DNA of 64,000 nucleotides from Clostridia bacterium (GTDB taxonomy: Bacteria; Bacillota; Clostridia; Lachnospirales; Lachnospiraceae): NCBI GenBank assembly GCA_910574475.1, contig CAJTAT010000004.1, forward strand, positions 310,001 to 374,000, given 5' to 3'. A model generated the notes under the pieces. That model was not told where the DNA came from and did not search any database. It saw only the letters and a program-made list of their open reading frames with translations. Each line of letters opens with the position of its first letter. Positions within the stretch are counted from its first letter, which is position 1. This document shows positions 8,529 to 18,099 of the stretch, piece after piece. A program made the translations under genes and the position numbers.

Positions 8529-11500
8529 ATGAAATCACAAAAAATGAAAAATCTTTTTTTGCGTCAGAGTTATCAGGATGCATGGGAGGACTACGAGAGA
8601 TCACTGACAAAAAAATATTTTATTCACTGGGACTATGTGATCCTGACGGCTTCTAACGAAGAACAGGCAGGGGCTTATCAGTCCCAGATTGATGCCAGGA
8701 TTGCCCAGGGACGGCTTCCTCAGGAGACAACCTATGCAGTGCTTCCTGATCCGGGAGGAAGACGAGTAGGATCCGGTGGCGCTACGTTTCATGTGATGAA
8801 ATATATCAGCGAGCAGTCAGAGGACGAGCACTGCTTTCGAAATAAAAGAATTCTTGTAATTCACTCAGGGGGAGATTCTAAGCGAGTTCCTCAGTATTCA
8901 GCCTGTGGAAAGCTGTTTTCCCCGGTTCCCAGAGAGCTGCCAGACGGGCGACGCTCCACACTTTTTGATGAATTTATGATTGGGATGTCAGGGATGCCGG
9001 CCCGCTTTCGGGAGGGTATGCTCATACTTTCCGGGGATGTGCTCCTATTATTTAATCCCCTGCAGATAGACTTTACCTTCCGGGGGGCCGCTGCCATTTC
9101 TATCAAGGAGGATGTGGAGACTGGAAAGGATCATGGAGTCTTTTTAAGCGATGAAACTGGAAATGTAGGAAATTTTTTGCACAAGCAGAGCGTGGAACAG
9201 TTAAGAAATCTGGGCGCAGTCAACGATCACGGCGCCGTGGACTTGGATACAGGAGCCATTATGCTGGATTGTGACTTGCTGGAAAGTTTGTTTGACCTGG
9301 TGGGAGAAAAGGGGAGGATTGTTTCTGAAAAATACAATCGGTTTGTAAATGAGAAAGCGCGTATCAGCTTTTACGGAGACTTTCTGTATCCTTTGGCCTC
9401 CAAATCTACTTATGAGCAGTATTTGAAAGAGAAGCCAGAGGGAGAGATCTGCGAAGAGCTTCTCGAGTGCAGGCGTGAGATCTGGGAAGCCATCCATACT
9501 TATACACTGAAGCTGCTCTGCCTCTCTCCAGCACAATTTATTCACTTTGGGACTACAAGAGAGCTGTTGGCTCTCATGACAGAAGACATAGAAAACTATG
9601 AATTTCTGGACTGGAAGAGACAAGTTCTGGGTGTGGAGGAACATCCCAGTGCCGGTGCCTGCAACAATAGCTATATTGAGAAAAATACAGATATTGATGC
9701 TTCCTCTTATATCGAGGATAGCTATATTTACAGTGGCACACAGGTGGGAAAAGATTGTGTTATTTCCGCAGTGACTTTGCGGGGAGAACGGATTCTGGAC
9801 GGAACGGTTCTCCATGGACTGAAGCAGAAAAATGGACAATTTGTAGTGCGTACTTATGGGGTGGAAGACAATCCCAAAGGAACGTTAGAAAATGGGGCGA
9901 CTTTTCTAAGAAGAGAGCTTAAGGACTTTCTGAGGACAGCAGGACTGAAACCAGAGGAAGTCTGGGACAGCCAGGAACATTTTTTGTGGACAGCTAAACT
10001 CTTCCCGGTTTGTGATACGATTGTAGAAGCAGTCAAAGCATCCATAATGATTCAGGATCTGGCAGCAGGTAGAAACGAGGGATGTACTGCTTACCGTTCT
10101 ATGAGGCGTCTAAGTCTGCAGGAAAGTTTTGAACAGGCTAATGTAAAAGAGATCCTGGCATGGCAGACAAAGCTAACGACTCAGATACAGATTACCCGTT
10201 TTCTTCTGGCTCTTGAAATGCGCAAAGATATACAGGAAGCAGGGGCAGTCTTTGGAAGCCGTGGGATTACAAAAGCCCAGGTGGAAAGGCTGATGGAGAT
10301 AGCTAAGCAGTCAGAATTTAGTATCCGTATGAGACTCTATTATTATCTGTCAAGGATGACAAAGGGGCATGTAAGTGAAGACTTGGAAAATAAATGCTTT
10401 CGTTACATCTGTGACAGCCTCTATGATGCCAGTATAGGCCAGGCTCCATCTGAAAGCGTCTATCATATCACAAAGGAAGAGGTGAAGATTGAGCTTCCTG
10501 TCCGGGTGAATTTTGGCGGAGGGTGGTCAGACACACCTCCTTACTGTAATGAGCACGGTGGCACAGTGCTAAATGCAGCCGTGAAGCTGAATGGCATCCT
10601 TCCAGTAGTAGTGACAGTCCGTCGGATAGACAGACCCTGTATCGCGCTGGCAAGTACGGATTCTGGAGCCTATGAGGAGTTCACAAGCCTGGAGAAGCTT
10701 CAGAGCTGCCGGGATCCTTTTGATACCTTTGCCCTTCATAAAGCAGCGCTGTTGGCCTGCGGAATCGTTCCTCTGAGTGAAAAACTGCCCTTTGAGGCTT
10801 TACTAAAGAAGCTGGGCGGAGGTTTGTATTTGTCCACAGCTGTTATGGGAATTCCTAGGGGGTCTGGCTTGGGAACCAGCAGTATTTTGGCAGGAGCTTG
10901 TGTCAAAGGGATTTTTGAATACATTGGAAAAGAAGTGACAGAAAATGAGCTGTATACGCATGTGCTTTGTATGGAGCAGTTAATGAGCACCGGAGGCGGA
11001 TGGCAGGATCAGGTAGGCGGCCTGACAGGTGGAATTAAGATGGCAACCACCAAGCCAGGCCTTTTGCAGGAAATACAGGTAGACCATCTCAGAATTCCAG
11101 AAGAAGCCATGGCGGAGTTGAAAGAACGATTTGTCCTGATCTATACAGGACAGAGGCGTCTGGCCCGAAATCTTTTACGGGAAGTCGTGGGTGGCTACAT
11201 CGGCTCAAATTCTAATTCCATAGAGGTATTATATGAGATTCAGCGGCTGGCTGTGCTGATGAAGTTTGAACTGGAAAAAGGAAATATTGACGGATTTGCA
11301 GCTCTTCTGGAAAAGCACTGGGGCTTGTCAAAACGTCTGGATGCAGGCAGCACCAATACGTGTATTGATCAGATTTTCTTAAGCTGTGAGGATTTGCTCT
11401 CGGCCCGTATGATTTGCGGAGCAGGGGGAGGCGGATTTTTACAGGCTATTTTGAAAAAGGGATGTACGAAAGAAGAGCTGCGCAATCGGATTCGCAGCGT

Positions 11501-11549
11501 ATTCCAGGATAGCGGTGTTGATGTGTGGGATTGCGAACTGCTCTCCTGA
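8529..11549 (+). CDS. fkp: Bifunctional L-fucokinase / fucose-1-phosphate guanylyltransferase
   Basis: 1006 residues; makes GDP-L-fucose from free L-fucose, ATP and GTP (salvage route). N-terminal guanylyltransferase half: GSGGATFHV about residues 81-89 and HSGGDSKRVPQYSACGK about 112-128. C-terminal GHMP kinase half: PVRVNFGGGWSDTPP about residue 655, phosphate-binding PRGSGLGTSS about 775-784, and GAGGGGFLQA about 963. This order matches Bacteroides Fkp (about 950 residues). ATG at 8529 is preceded by AGGAGG. It heads the plus-strand glycan operon and is divergent from a fucosyltransferase-like gene. Such fusions are best known from Bacteroidota and eukaryotes. Confidence 0.92.
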   Translation: MKSQKMKNLFLRQSYQDAWEDYERSLTKKYFIHWDYVILTASNEEQAGAYQSQIDARIAQGRLPQETTYAVLPDPGGRRVGSGGATFHVMKYISEQSEDEHCFRNKRILVIHSGGDSKRVPQYSACGKLFSPVPRELPDGRRSTLFDEFMIGMSGMPARFREGMLILSGDVLLLFNPLQIDFTFRGAAAISIKEDVETGKDHGVFLSDETGNVGNFLHKQSVEQLRNLGAVNDHGAVDLDTGAIMLDCDLLESLFDLVGEKGRIVSEKYNRFVNEKARISFYGDFLYPLASKSTYEQYLKEKPEGEICEELLECRREIWEAIHTYTLKLLCLSPAQFIHFGTTRELLALMTEDIENYEFLDWKRQVLGVEEHPSAGACNNSYIEKNTDIDASSYIEDSYIYSGTQVGKDCVISAVTLRGERILDGTVLHGLKQKNGQFVVRTYGVEDNPKGTLENGATFLRRELKDFLRTAGLKPEEVWDSQEHFLWTAKLFPVCDTIVEAVKASIMIQDLAAGRNEGCTAYRSMRRLSLQESFEQANVKEILAWQTKLTTQIQITRFLLALEMRKDIQEAGAVFGSRGITKAQVERLMEIAKQSEFSIRMRLYYYLSRMTKGHVSEDLENKCFRYICDSLYDASIGQAPSESVYHITKEEVKIELPVRVNFGGGWSDTPPYCNEHGGTVLNAAVKLNGILPVVVTVRRIDRPCIALASTDSGAYEEFTSLEKLQSCRDPFDTFALHKAALLACGIVPLSEKLPFEALLKKLGGGLYLSTAVMGIPRGSGLGTSSILAGACVKGIFEYIGKEVTENELYTHVLCMEQLMSTGGGWQDQVGGLTGGIKMATTKPGLLQEIQVDHLRIPEEAMAELKERFVLIYTGQRRLARNLLREVVGGYIGSNSNSIEVLYEIQRLAVLMKFELEKGNIDGFAALLEKHWGLSKRLDAGSTNTCIDQIFLSCEDLLSARMICGAGGGGFLQAILKKGCTKEELRNRIRSVFQDSGVDVWDCELLS

Positions 11550-11573
11550 CGGCTTGAGAAGGAGAGAAAAACG

Positions 11574-12776
11574 TTGAAGGTTTTGCAGATTAATACCGTG
11601 TGCGGCAGCGGTAGTGTAGGCCGCATCACTGTGGACATTGTACATGCTTTGGAAGGAGAAGGAAGCGAGGGCCTCATAGCTTTTGGACGCAGAACTGCAC
11701 CAGAGGATGTGCCGGCTTATAAATTCGGAACAGATTTGGATTTGGGCTTTCATGTACTCCATACTTTTCTAAAAGGGGAGCATGGATTTGCCTCCCAAAA
11801 ACAGACGGTAAAACTCATTCAAAGAATCAAAGAATACAATCCTGACATTATTCATCTGCACAATATTCATGGTTTTTACCTGGATGTGGAACAGCTTTTT
11901 GAATATTTGAAATATGCCAGAAAGCCTGTAGTCTGGACCCTTCATGATTGTTGGAGCTTTACCGGGCATTGTGCCCATTTCGATTATATAGGTTGTATGA
12001 AATGGAAGACAGGCTGTGAGGATTGCCCTCAGTACAGGAAGGTCTACCCTTACGCTCTCTTCAGGGATAACTCCCGGGAGAACTATCAGAGGAAGAAAGA
12101 AGCGTTTACCAAAGTACCAGATATGACAATTGTGACTCCCTCCGCCTGGCTGGCTCATTTTGTAAAAGAGTCCTATCTGGGGAAATATCCCGTCCAGGTC
12201 ATTCCAAACGGGATTGCACTTAACAAGTTTCATCCAGTGGAACATGGACTTCGAAAGCAGCTTCATATGGAGGACAAATATATACTCCTGGGTGTTGCAA
12301 GCATGTGGGAGGAGAGAAAAGGGTATGCTTATTTTGAAAAGTTAGCTGACACCCTGGAAGACTCTTTTCAGATTGTCCTTATCGGACTTTCCAAACAGAA
12401 GATGAAAAAGCTTCACCCAAAGATTTATGGAGTGATGCGAACTAACAGTATGGAAGAACTGGCAGAGTATTACTCGATGGCAGATGTTTACGTAAATACA
12501 ACTCTGGAAGATACATTCCCTACGACGAATTTAGAGGCGTTAGCCTGCGGCACTCCGGTAATCACCTTTGCCACAGGGGGAAGTGTGGAGTCTGTAGACG
12601 AATCCACCGGAAAAATTGTCCCCAAAGGTGATATAGACGCATTGGTTCAAGCTATCCGGGCCATGAAGGAAGAGCCTTCCAGAAAAGAGGCGTGCTTAAG
12701 AAAAGCGAGGCAATATGATAAAAACGACAGATTCCAGGACTATCTTCACTTGTACCGGAAACTGCTGGAGGAATAA
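11574..12776 (+). CDS. Family 4 glycosyltransferase
   Basis: 400 residues, GT-B fold. The N-terminal domain starts VLQINTVCGSGSVGRI; the C-terminal domain carries the GT4 donor-binding signature around TFPTTNLEALACGTPVITF (residues about 315-335), which replaces the usual E-x7-E with D/E-T-F-P-T-T-N-L-E. A Cys-rich patch (CAHFDYIGCMKWKTGCEDCPQ, about residues 135-155) is typical of the colanic-acid WcaC-like subgroup. TTG start at 11574 after GAAGGAGAG, 25 bases behind fkp, so co-transcribed. Adds one sugar of the surface glycan; which one is unknown. Confidence 0.85.
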   Translation: MKVLQINTVCGSGSVGRITVDIVHALEGEGSEGLIAFGRRTAPEDVPAYKFGTDLDLGFHVLHTFLKGEHGFASQKQTVKLIQRIKEYNPDIIHLHNIHGFYLDVEQLFEYLKYARKPVVWTLHDCWSFTGHCAHFDYIGCMKWKTGCEDCPQYRKVYPYALFRDNSRENYQRKKEAFTKVPDMTIVTPSAWLAHFVKESYLGKYPVQVIPNGIALNKFHPVEHGLRKQLHMEDKYILLGVASMWEERKGYAYFEKLADTLEDSFQIVLIGLSKQKMKKLHPKIYGVMRTNSMEELAEYYSMADVYVNTTLEDTFPTTNLEALACGTPVITFATGGSVESVDESTGKIVPKGDIDALVQAIRAMKEEPSRKEACLRKARQYDKNDRFQDYLHLYRKLLEE

Positions 12777-12778
12777 GA

Positions 12779-13543
12779 ATGGGAAATCCCAAAGTATCCA
12801 TTGTGACTGCTACCTATAACGACAGGGAGAACTTGAAAAAGGTAATTCATCAGGTTCAGTCACAGGATTATGAAAATATCGAATACATTATTGTAGACGG
12901 CGGATCTACAGATGGAACTCTGGAAGTGATTCAGGATGCAGAAGCCATTTTTGGTGAAAGGCTAAAATGGATATCTGAGCCGGATCGGGGAATTTATGAT
13001 GCCTTGAATAAAGGGTTGCGGATGGGAACAGGGGAAATTCTGGGAGGCTGTTTTGACGAGTTTGCTTCCCCGGACGTCATTACAAAGATGGTGGGGCGCA
13101 TAGAACAGGAAGGAACAGACGGAGTCCACGGGGATCTCTACTATATGGATGGAGATCGCATCGTACGCTGGTGGCATCAGGGGCAGGGCAAGATTCGTTT
13201 TGGCTGGATGCCGGCACACCCTACACTTTATCTGCGAAGAGAAGTCTATGAAAGATTCGGTTACTATAAGACAGATTACAGGATCTCAGCAGACTACGAA
13301 TTTATGATTCGGATACTTAAAGACAAAAAAGTAAAGCTTTCCTACATTCCAGAGGTGCTGATCCACATGTCCCACGGCGGTACCAGCACCAATAGCCTGG
13401 GGGCATATCTAGCCGGAATGAAAGAAGGGCACCGTGCCTTGAAAGAAAACGGATTTAAGCTGGCTTGCTTCACAGACTTTTGCCGAACCTTGAGAGTACT
13501 TGCACAGTTTGTCAAAAGAAGCTATAATAAGCAAAGCTATTAA
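12779..13543 (+). CDS. Family 2 glycosyltransferase, WcaE-like
   Basis: 254 residues. SIVTATYNDRENLKKVI, then VDGGSTDGT, then EPDRGIYDALNKGL, a combination seen in the colanic-acid WcaE-like and related GT2 subgroup. RISADYEFMIRIL near residue 175 is the acceptor-side conserved stretch. ATG starts two bases after the preceding stop codon, which lets the same ribosomes continue. It probably follows the GT4 enzyme in building the same repeat unit. Confidence 0.86.
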   Translation: MGNPKVSIVTATYNDRENLKKVIHQVQSQDYENIEYIIVDGGSTDGTLEVIQDAEAIFGERLKWISEPDRGIYDALNKGLRMGTGEILGGCFDEFASPDVITKMVGRIEQEGTDGVHGDLYYMDGDRIVRWWHQGQGKIRFGWMPAHPTLYLRREVYERFGYYKTDYRISADYEFMIRILKDKKVKLSYIPEVLIHMSHGGTSTNSLGAYLAGMKEGHRALKENGFKLACFTDFCRTLRVLAQFVKRSYNKQSY

Positions 13544-13555
13544 GGAGATTCTTTC

Positions 13556-14257
13556 ATGAAATGCCTAATAATTATACCAGCATACAACGAAGAAGCAAAC
13601 ATAGAACGTGTCATTGATAATCTAAGGAACAACTATCCCATGTATGATTACGTCGTGATCAACGACGGTTCTTCCGATGACACAGCTAAGCTTTGCAGAA
13701 AAAAAGATTACGAATTAATTGATCTCCCTGTGAATCTGGGATTGGCAGGAGCGTTTCAGACTGGCCTCAAATACGCCTATCGAAAAGGCTATGACTATGC
13801 CATTCAGTTTGATGCAGATGGACAGCACCGGCCAGAATTTATCCGACCTATGCTGGACAAAATTCAGGAGGGCTACGACATCGTAATTGCCTCCCGGTTT
13901 GTAACACAGAAAAAACCCCATTCCCTGCGGATGCTGGGAAGCAATCTGATTTCCATGGCTATGCGGCTGACCACAGGAAAAAAGGTGAAAGATCCCACTT
14001 CCGGCATGCGCATGTTCAATAAAAAAATGATAGCGGAGTTTGCCTTAAACCTGAACTACGGCCCAGAGCCGGATACTATCTCCTATCTCTTGAAGCAGGG
14101 AGCTACCATTGCGGAGGTTCAGGCACAGATGGATGAACGGATTGCAGGAGAGAGCTATCTTAATATCTCCAAATCTGTTATGTATATGATGCGGATGCTG
14201 CTGTCCATCCTCTTTATCCAGAATTTCAGAAAACGCAGGGAGGTAAAAGTTCGATGA
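13556..14257 (+). CDS. Polyprenyl-phosphate glycosyltransferase (DPM1-like GT2)
   Basis: 233 residues with the dolichol-phosphate-mannose-synthase layout: IIIPAYNEEANIERVI, NDGSSDDT, NLGLAGAFQTGLKYA, then FDADGQH (the DxD) and the ASRF region. It has no C-terminal membrane anchors of its own, but the next gene encodes a small DUF2304 membrane protein overlapping by four bases, a standard pairing. Family role: charge undecaprenyl phosphate with a sugar that a GT-C enzyme then uses outside the membrane. ATG follows AAGGAGATT. Confidence 0.85.
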   Translation: MKCLIIIPAYNEEANIERVIDNLRNNYPMYDYVVINDGSSDDTAKLCRKKDYELIDLPVNLGLAGAFQTGLKYAYRKGYDYAIQFDADGQHRPEFIRPMLDKIQEGYDIVIASRFVTQKKPHSLRMLGSNLISMAMRLTTGKKVKDPTSGMRMFNKKMIAEFALNLNYGPEPDTISYLLKQGATIAEVQAQMDERIAGESYLNISKSVMYMMRMLLSILFIQNFRKRREVKVR

Positions 14258-14652
14258 CACTTGTATTCCGTATTCTTTTGATTACTGTATCACTACTTAC
14301 TACTTCTTATATTTTAAAACGAATCCGGCAGTCAAAGCTGCAGATTGAATATGCGATTTTTTGGATTATCTTTTCTGGAGTGCTGATAGTTTTCAGCCTG
14401 TTTCCCTGGCTGGTCTCCATGTTTACCCGAATGATAGGCATGCAGCTTCCTGTAAACTTTATTTTCCTTTTATTTATCTTTGTGCTTATGGTGAAGATGT
14501 TCTTTATGACCATTGAGCTGTCCGCCCTGGAAAATAAGGTGAAGGAGCTGACCCAGGAGATTGCTCTGGAAGAAAAGGAGCATTTTGACGAGCAGAGGCA
14601 GATGCTAACGAAGGAGGATCATACAGAAAATGAAAAACATTTACAGAGTTAG
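14254..14652 (+). CDS. DUF2304 small membrane protein
   Basis: 132 residues with three hydrophobic segments (about 3-20, 30-50 and 65-88) and a charged C-terminal tail predicted as coiled coil (ELSALENKVKELTQEIALEE). It matches DUF2304, which is almost always next to a DPM1-like GT2 lacking its own anchors. It overlaps that gene by ATGA. Probable role: membrane partner of the glycosyltransferase. The tail also overlaps the next gene by 23 bases. Confidence 0.82.
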   Translation: MTLVFRILLITVSLLTTSYILKRIRQSKLQIEYAIFWIIFSGVLIVFSLFPWLVSMFTRMIGMQLPVNFIFLLFIFVLMVKMFFMTIELSALENKVKELTQEIALEEKEHFDEQRQMLTKEDHTENEKHLQS

Positions 14653-16198
14653 CCAGTATGCCTGGGACAAGTTCACAGATTGGATCAGGAAACCGGATAA
14701 TCAAATGTATTTCATGGTGACAGTATTTGTGATTTCTATCTTACCTCTGCTGGCTCTTGGATTTTACAACCATCCTGCCATGGATGATTTCAATTATTCT
14801 GTTTTAGTAAAAAATGCCCTTCGGGAGAGCGAAGGACTTGCAAAGATACCGGCAGTATTAGGGGCCGCTGTGCAGCGTGCCATGGACAACTGGGGGCGCT
14901 GGCAGGGCACATACGCATTTAGCTTTATCTGTGCATTGCGTCCATCGGCCTTTTCGGAAAAGCTGACTTTTTTACAGACCTTTATCTTGATGGGGCTCCT
15001 GACGGGGAGCATCTATTATTGCTGTCATGTGATCCTTCATAAGATGCTGGGGCTTCGCAGGCAGACGGCGGCAGTGGTGGGAAGCGTGATTTTAATTTTG
15101 TGCGTTCAGTATGTGCCCATCGGTCTGGAAGCCTTTTATTGGTACTGCGGAAGCATCGGCTATACAGGGCTCTTTTCTGTGCTCTGTATCTTATGCGCAA
15201 AGCTTATGTGGGCCAGCCATGAAAGGAAGCTTTCAGTAAAAGGGCTGATTCTTATATTATTTTTAGAGTTTGTGACAGCAGGGGGAATGTATCCCAATGC
15301 ACTGTTTGGGGCGGTATTTATTTTTCTCTTGTTTCTGGACGCCTTATTTGGGAAAGAATATAATAAAAGCTTCAAGATCAAATATACAGGGATTTTTCTC
15401 TGGTACCTGGCCTCCTTTTTATTCAATGTGCTGGCCCCCGGAAATTCCATACGGCAGTCAAATTTTCAGCCAAGGACGCCTCTGGAAGCCATCTATAAAT
15501 CATATACACACTCACTTGAATATCTGAGAGAAGAAGGGACCAATGCTATTATTATTCTGGCCACCCTGGCACTCTTTGTGTATATGTTTTATCAGTTGAA
15601 AGAGGTAAAAGGAAGATTTCGCTGTCCACTGATGTTCACGGCTGTGACTTACAGCCTGTACGTGGTTCTCTGGGTGCCGGGAATCTATGCTGTGCGCTTT
15701 ATTTCCGGCGGAAGATATTATAATGTGATCTTCTATGCGTTGATTTTTTTCTATGCATCCAATGCCATCTATTATGCCGGATGGATGCGGAGGAAGTACG
15801 AGGTTTGCGGGGAACAAGTGCAAGAATGGCTACGAAAGGCGGCGCCGGTAATCCAGGGTACCCTTGTGATAGTAAGCGTGATCTTTTGCCTTGTCAAAGT
15901 AGACATTGTAAAAGAGATAGAAGAGAACAATGGGGCTAAGGCACTGAAGTCTATCGTATACGGGGAAGCAGCCCAATATCACAAAGAGATCAAGGCAAGA
16001 GAAGCCCTATATAACGACCCTGAGGTTCGATATCTTGTGGTGGACGATACAACTGTTCGCCCGGAGCTTTTGTATTATGGAACATTGACCAACGATCCCA
16101 ACGACTACCGGAACGATGTGATGCGTCAGTATTATGATAAGGACTTCATGCTGCTGATACGTCCGATAGAGCCGGAGGAGACAGAAGAACAAGAGTAA
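14630..16198 (+). CDS. Polytopic membrane protein, DUF6056/GT-C-like
   Basis: 522 residues with about ten to twelve membrane segments. After the first segment comes a loop with acidic residues (NHPAMDDFNYSV, about residue 48), where GT-C glycosyltransferases hold their catalytic Asp, so a polyprenyl-phosphate-sugar-dependent transferase is plausible; it resembles the DUF6056 group. The C-terminal ~90 residues are soluble. ATG at 14630 follows AAGGAGGATC inside the preceding gene. It would act at the outer face, using the sugar loaded by the DPM1-like enzyme. No substrate can be named. Confidence 0.7.
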   Translation: MKNIYRVSQYAWDKFTDWIRKPDNQMYFMVTVFVISILPLLALGFYNHPAMDDFNYSVLVKNALRESEGLAKIPAVLGAAVQRAMDNWGRWQGTYAFSFICALRPSAFSEKLTFLQTFILMGLLTGSIYYCCHVILHKMLGLRRQTAAVVGSVILILCVQYVPIGLEAFYWYCGSIGYTGLFSVLCILCAKLMWASHERKLSVKGLILILFLEFVTAGGMYPNALFGAVFIFLLFLDALFGKEYNKSFKIKYTGIFLWYLASFLFNVLAPGNSIRQSNFQPRTPLEAIYKSYTHSLEYLREEGTNAIIILATLALFVYMFYQLKEVKGRFRCPLMFTAVTYSLYVVLWVPGIYAVRFISGGRYYNVIFYALIFFYASNAIYYAGWMRRKYEVCGEQVQEWLRKAAPVIQGTLVIVSVIFCLVKVDIVKEIEENNGAKALKSIVYGEAAQYHKEIKAREALYNDPEVRYLVVDDTTVRPELLYYGTLTNDPNDYRNDVMRQYYDKDFMLLIRPIEPEETEEQE

Positions 16199-16220
16199 CT
16201 TGTAATTAGGAGAGAAGAAG

Positions 16221-17084
16221 ATGAAAAAGATCATTGTGACAGGATGTAACGGCCAGCTCGGCAGAGCTATTAACCAACAGTATGCAGGAAATACAGAGTA
16301 TGAGCTTGTGAATACAGATGTGGGGGAACTGGACATCACGAAGGTGGAAGATGTCCTGGATTTTGTGAGAGAGATAAAACCTTATGCCATAATCAACTGT
16401 GCAGCTTATACCAATGTAGATAAATGTGAGGTAGATATAGATCTGGCATACAAGATCAATGCTGTGGGAGCAAGAAATCTGGCTATAGCATCCTCCGATG
16501 TTCATGCAAAACTGATGCATGTATCCACAGACTATGTATTTTCAGGGGATGTGTCTCTGAGACCTTTGACAGAGTTTGATACTCCTGCACCCAAAAGCAT
16601 GTATGGAATCACAAAGCTGGCAGGAGAAAATTTTGTCCGGGATTTTGCAGAACGATTTTTTATCATTCGCACTGCGTGGCTCTATGGTGATGGCCACAAT
16701 TTTGCAAAGACTATGTTGAAGCTGTCTGAGACCAATGACAAGATTGGCGTGGTCATGGATCAGGTGGGAACGCCTACCAGTGCCACAGAGCTGGCAAAGG
16801 CTATCAAGTATTTATTGCCCACGGACAATTATGGAATATTCCATGGAACCTGCGAGGGCGACACCAACTGGGCAGAATTTGCAAAAGAAGTATTTCGCCT
16901 GGCAGGAAAAAAGACTGAGGTGGAACCTATCACGTCGCAGGAGTATAAACGGCGCTTTCCGGCTTCTGCCGATCGGCCTGCATATTCCATTTTGGAAAAT
17001 TATATGCTGAAGCTGACTACTGATTTTTCCTTTGCCACCTGGCAGGAAGCCCTTGAAGTCTATATGAAGGAATGGCTGGGATAA
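16221..17084 (+). CDS. rfbD: dTDP-4-dehydrorhamnose reductase
   Basis: 287 residues; reduces dTDP-4-dehydro-L-rhamnose to dTDP-L-rhamnose with NAD(P)H, the last step of rhamnose donor synthesis. Seen: Rossmann motif VTGCNGQLGRA near the N-terminus, catalytic STDYVFSGD, and the Y-x3-K pair in SMYGITKLAGEN (about residue 130). This is an extended SDR of standard length. RfbA, B and C are not in the window, so the rest of the pathway must lie elsewhere. Its place among the glycosyltransferases implies that rhamnose is part of this glycan. ATG follows AGGAGAGAAG. Confidence 0.93.
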   Translation: MKKIIVTGCNGQLGRAINQQYAGNTEYELVNTDVGELDITKVEDVLDFVREIKPYAIINCAAYTNVDKCEVDIDLAYKINAVGARNLAIASSDVHAKLMHVSTDYVFSGDVSLRPLTEFDTPAPKSMYGITKLAGENFVRDFAERFFIIRTAWLYGDGHNFAKTMLKLSETNDKIGVVMDQVGTPTSATELAKAIKYLLPTDNYGIFHGTCEGDTNWAEFAKEVFRLAGKKTEVEPITSQEYKRRFPASADRPAYSILENYMLKLTTDFSFATWQEALEVYMKEWLG

Positions 17085-17118
17085 AAGTCTTAACAGAGAG
17101 TTCGAAGGAGAACACCCG

Positions 17119-18099
17119 ATGACAGGAAATGATATTTTATATTTGGTAATACCCTGCTATAATGAAGAGGCAGTGCTGCCAGAGACAGCGAAACAGCTTC
17201 TTGCGAAGATGAATTCTATGTTCGAGAGGAATATTATTTCGCCAGAGAGTAAGATTCTATTTGTCAATGATGGCTCAAAAGACCGCACTTGGGAGTTGAT
17301 CGAGGAACTTCATAAGTCCAATCCCATTTATTCCGGGATCAAGCTTTCCAGAAATAAGGGGCATCAAAATGCGCTCTTGGCTGGCTTGATGATAGCAAAA
17401 GAGAGAGCAGATATGACCATCTCCCTAGATGCAGATCTCCAGGATGATGTGGACGTGATAGACAGAATGGTTGAGAGATATTATGCTGGGAACGATATCG
17501 TCTATGGAGTGCGCAGCGCCAGGAAAACAGATACCTTTTTTAAAAAATTTACTGCTCAGGGATTTTACAAAATCATGCAAGCCATGGGAGTGGATATTGT
17601 ATACAATCATGCCGATTACCGTCTGATGAGCAAACGTGCTTTGGAAGGGCTGGCAGAGTTTAAAGAAGTGAATTTGTTTCTCCGGGGAATTGTACCGCTG
17701 ATTGGCTTTTCCTCAGACACAGTGTCTTACGAGCGTCATGAGCGGTTTGCAGGAGAATCCAAATATCCCCTGAAAAAGATGCTTTCTTTTGCCACAGATG
17801 GAATCACATCCTTCAGTATTAAGCCCATTCGTCTGATTACGGCCTGCGGTTTTCTCATCTTTTTAGTCAGTATTGCTATGTTGATTTATTCCCTGGTGGT
17901 TCACTTTACAGGGAATACAGTGCACGGCTGGACCAGTATGATTGTCTCCATCTGGGCCATTGGAGGACTTCAGCTTCTGGCTATCGGAATTGTGGGAGAA
18001 TATATCGGGAAGATTTATCTGGAGACCAAAGAGCGCCCCAAGTATATCATAGAGAAAATATTGGATAAAAAAGAGGAAGGAACCGGGAGGGCCTTATGA
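17119..18099 (+). CDS. Membrane-anchored polyprenyl-phosphate glycosyltransferase (GtrB/DPM1-like)
   Basis: 326 residues. GT2 catalytic domain with VIPCYNEEAVLPETA, VNDGSKDRT, KLSRNKGHQNALLAG and SLDADLQDD, followed by two C-terminal membrane segments (about residues 232-258 and 268-292). This is the GtrB/CsbB/YkcC layout, which makes undecaprenyl-phosphate-glucose or similar at the cytoplasmic face. The following gene, overlapping by ATGA, is a GT-C-like polytopic protein, the expected user of that lipid-linked sugar. ATG follows AAGGAG. Confidence 0.9.
   Translation: MTGNDILYLVIPCYNEEAVLPETAKQLLAKMNSMFERNIISPESKILFVNDGSKDRTWELIEELHKSNPIYSGIKLSRNKGHQNALLAGLMIAKERADMTISLDADLQDDVDVIDRMVERYYAGNDIVYGVRSARKTDTFFKKFTAQGFYKIMQAMGVDIVYNHADYRLMSKRALEGLAEFKEVNLFLRGIVPLIGFSSDTVSYERHERFAGESKYPLKKMLSFATDGITSFSIKPIRLITACGFLIFLVSIAMLIYSLVVHFTGNTVHGWTSMIVSIWAIGGLQLLAIGIVGEYIGKIYLETKERPKYIIEKILDKKEEGTGRAL

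Noticed and set aside
9201-9839. 212-residue minus-strand open frame
   Set aside because: It is antisense to fkp and its translation has no domain or composition expected of a real protein.
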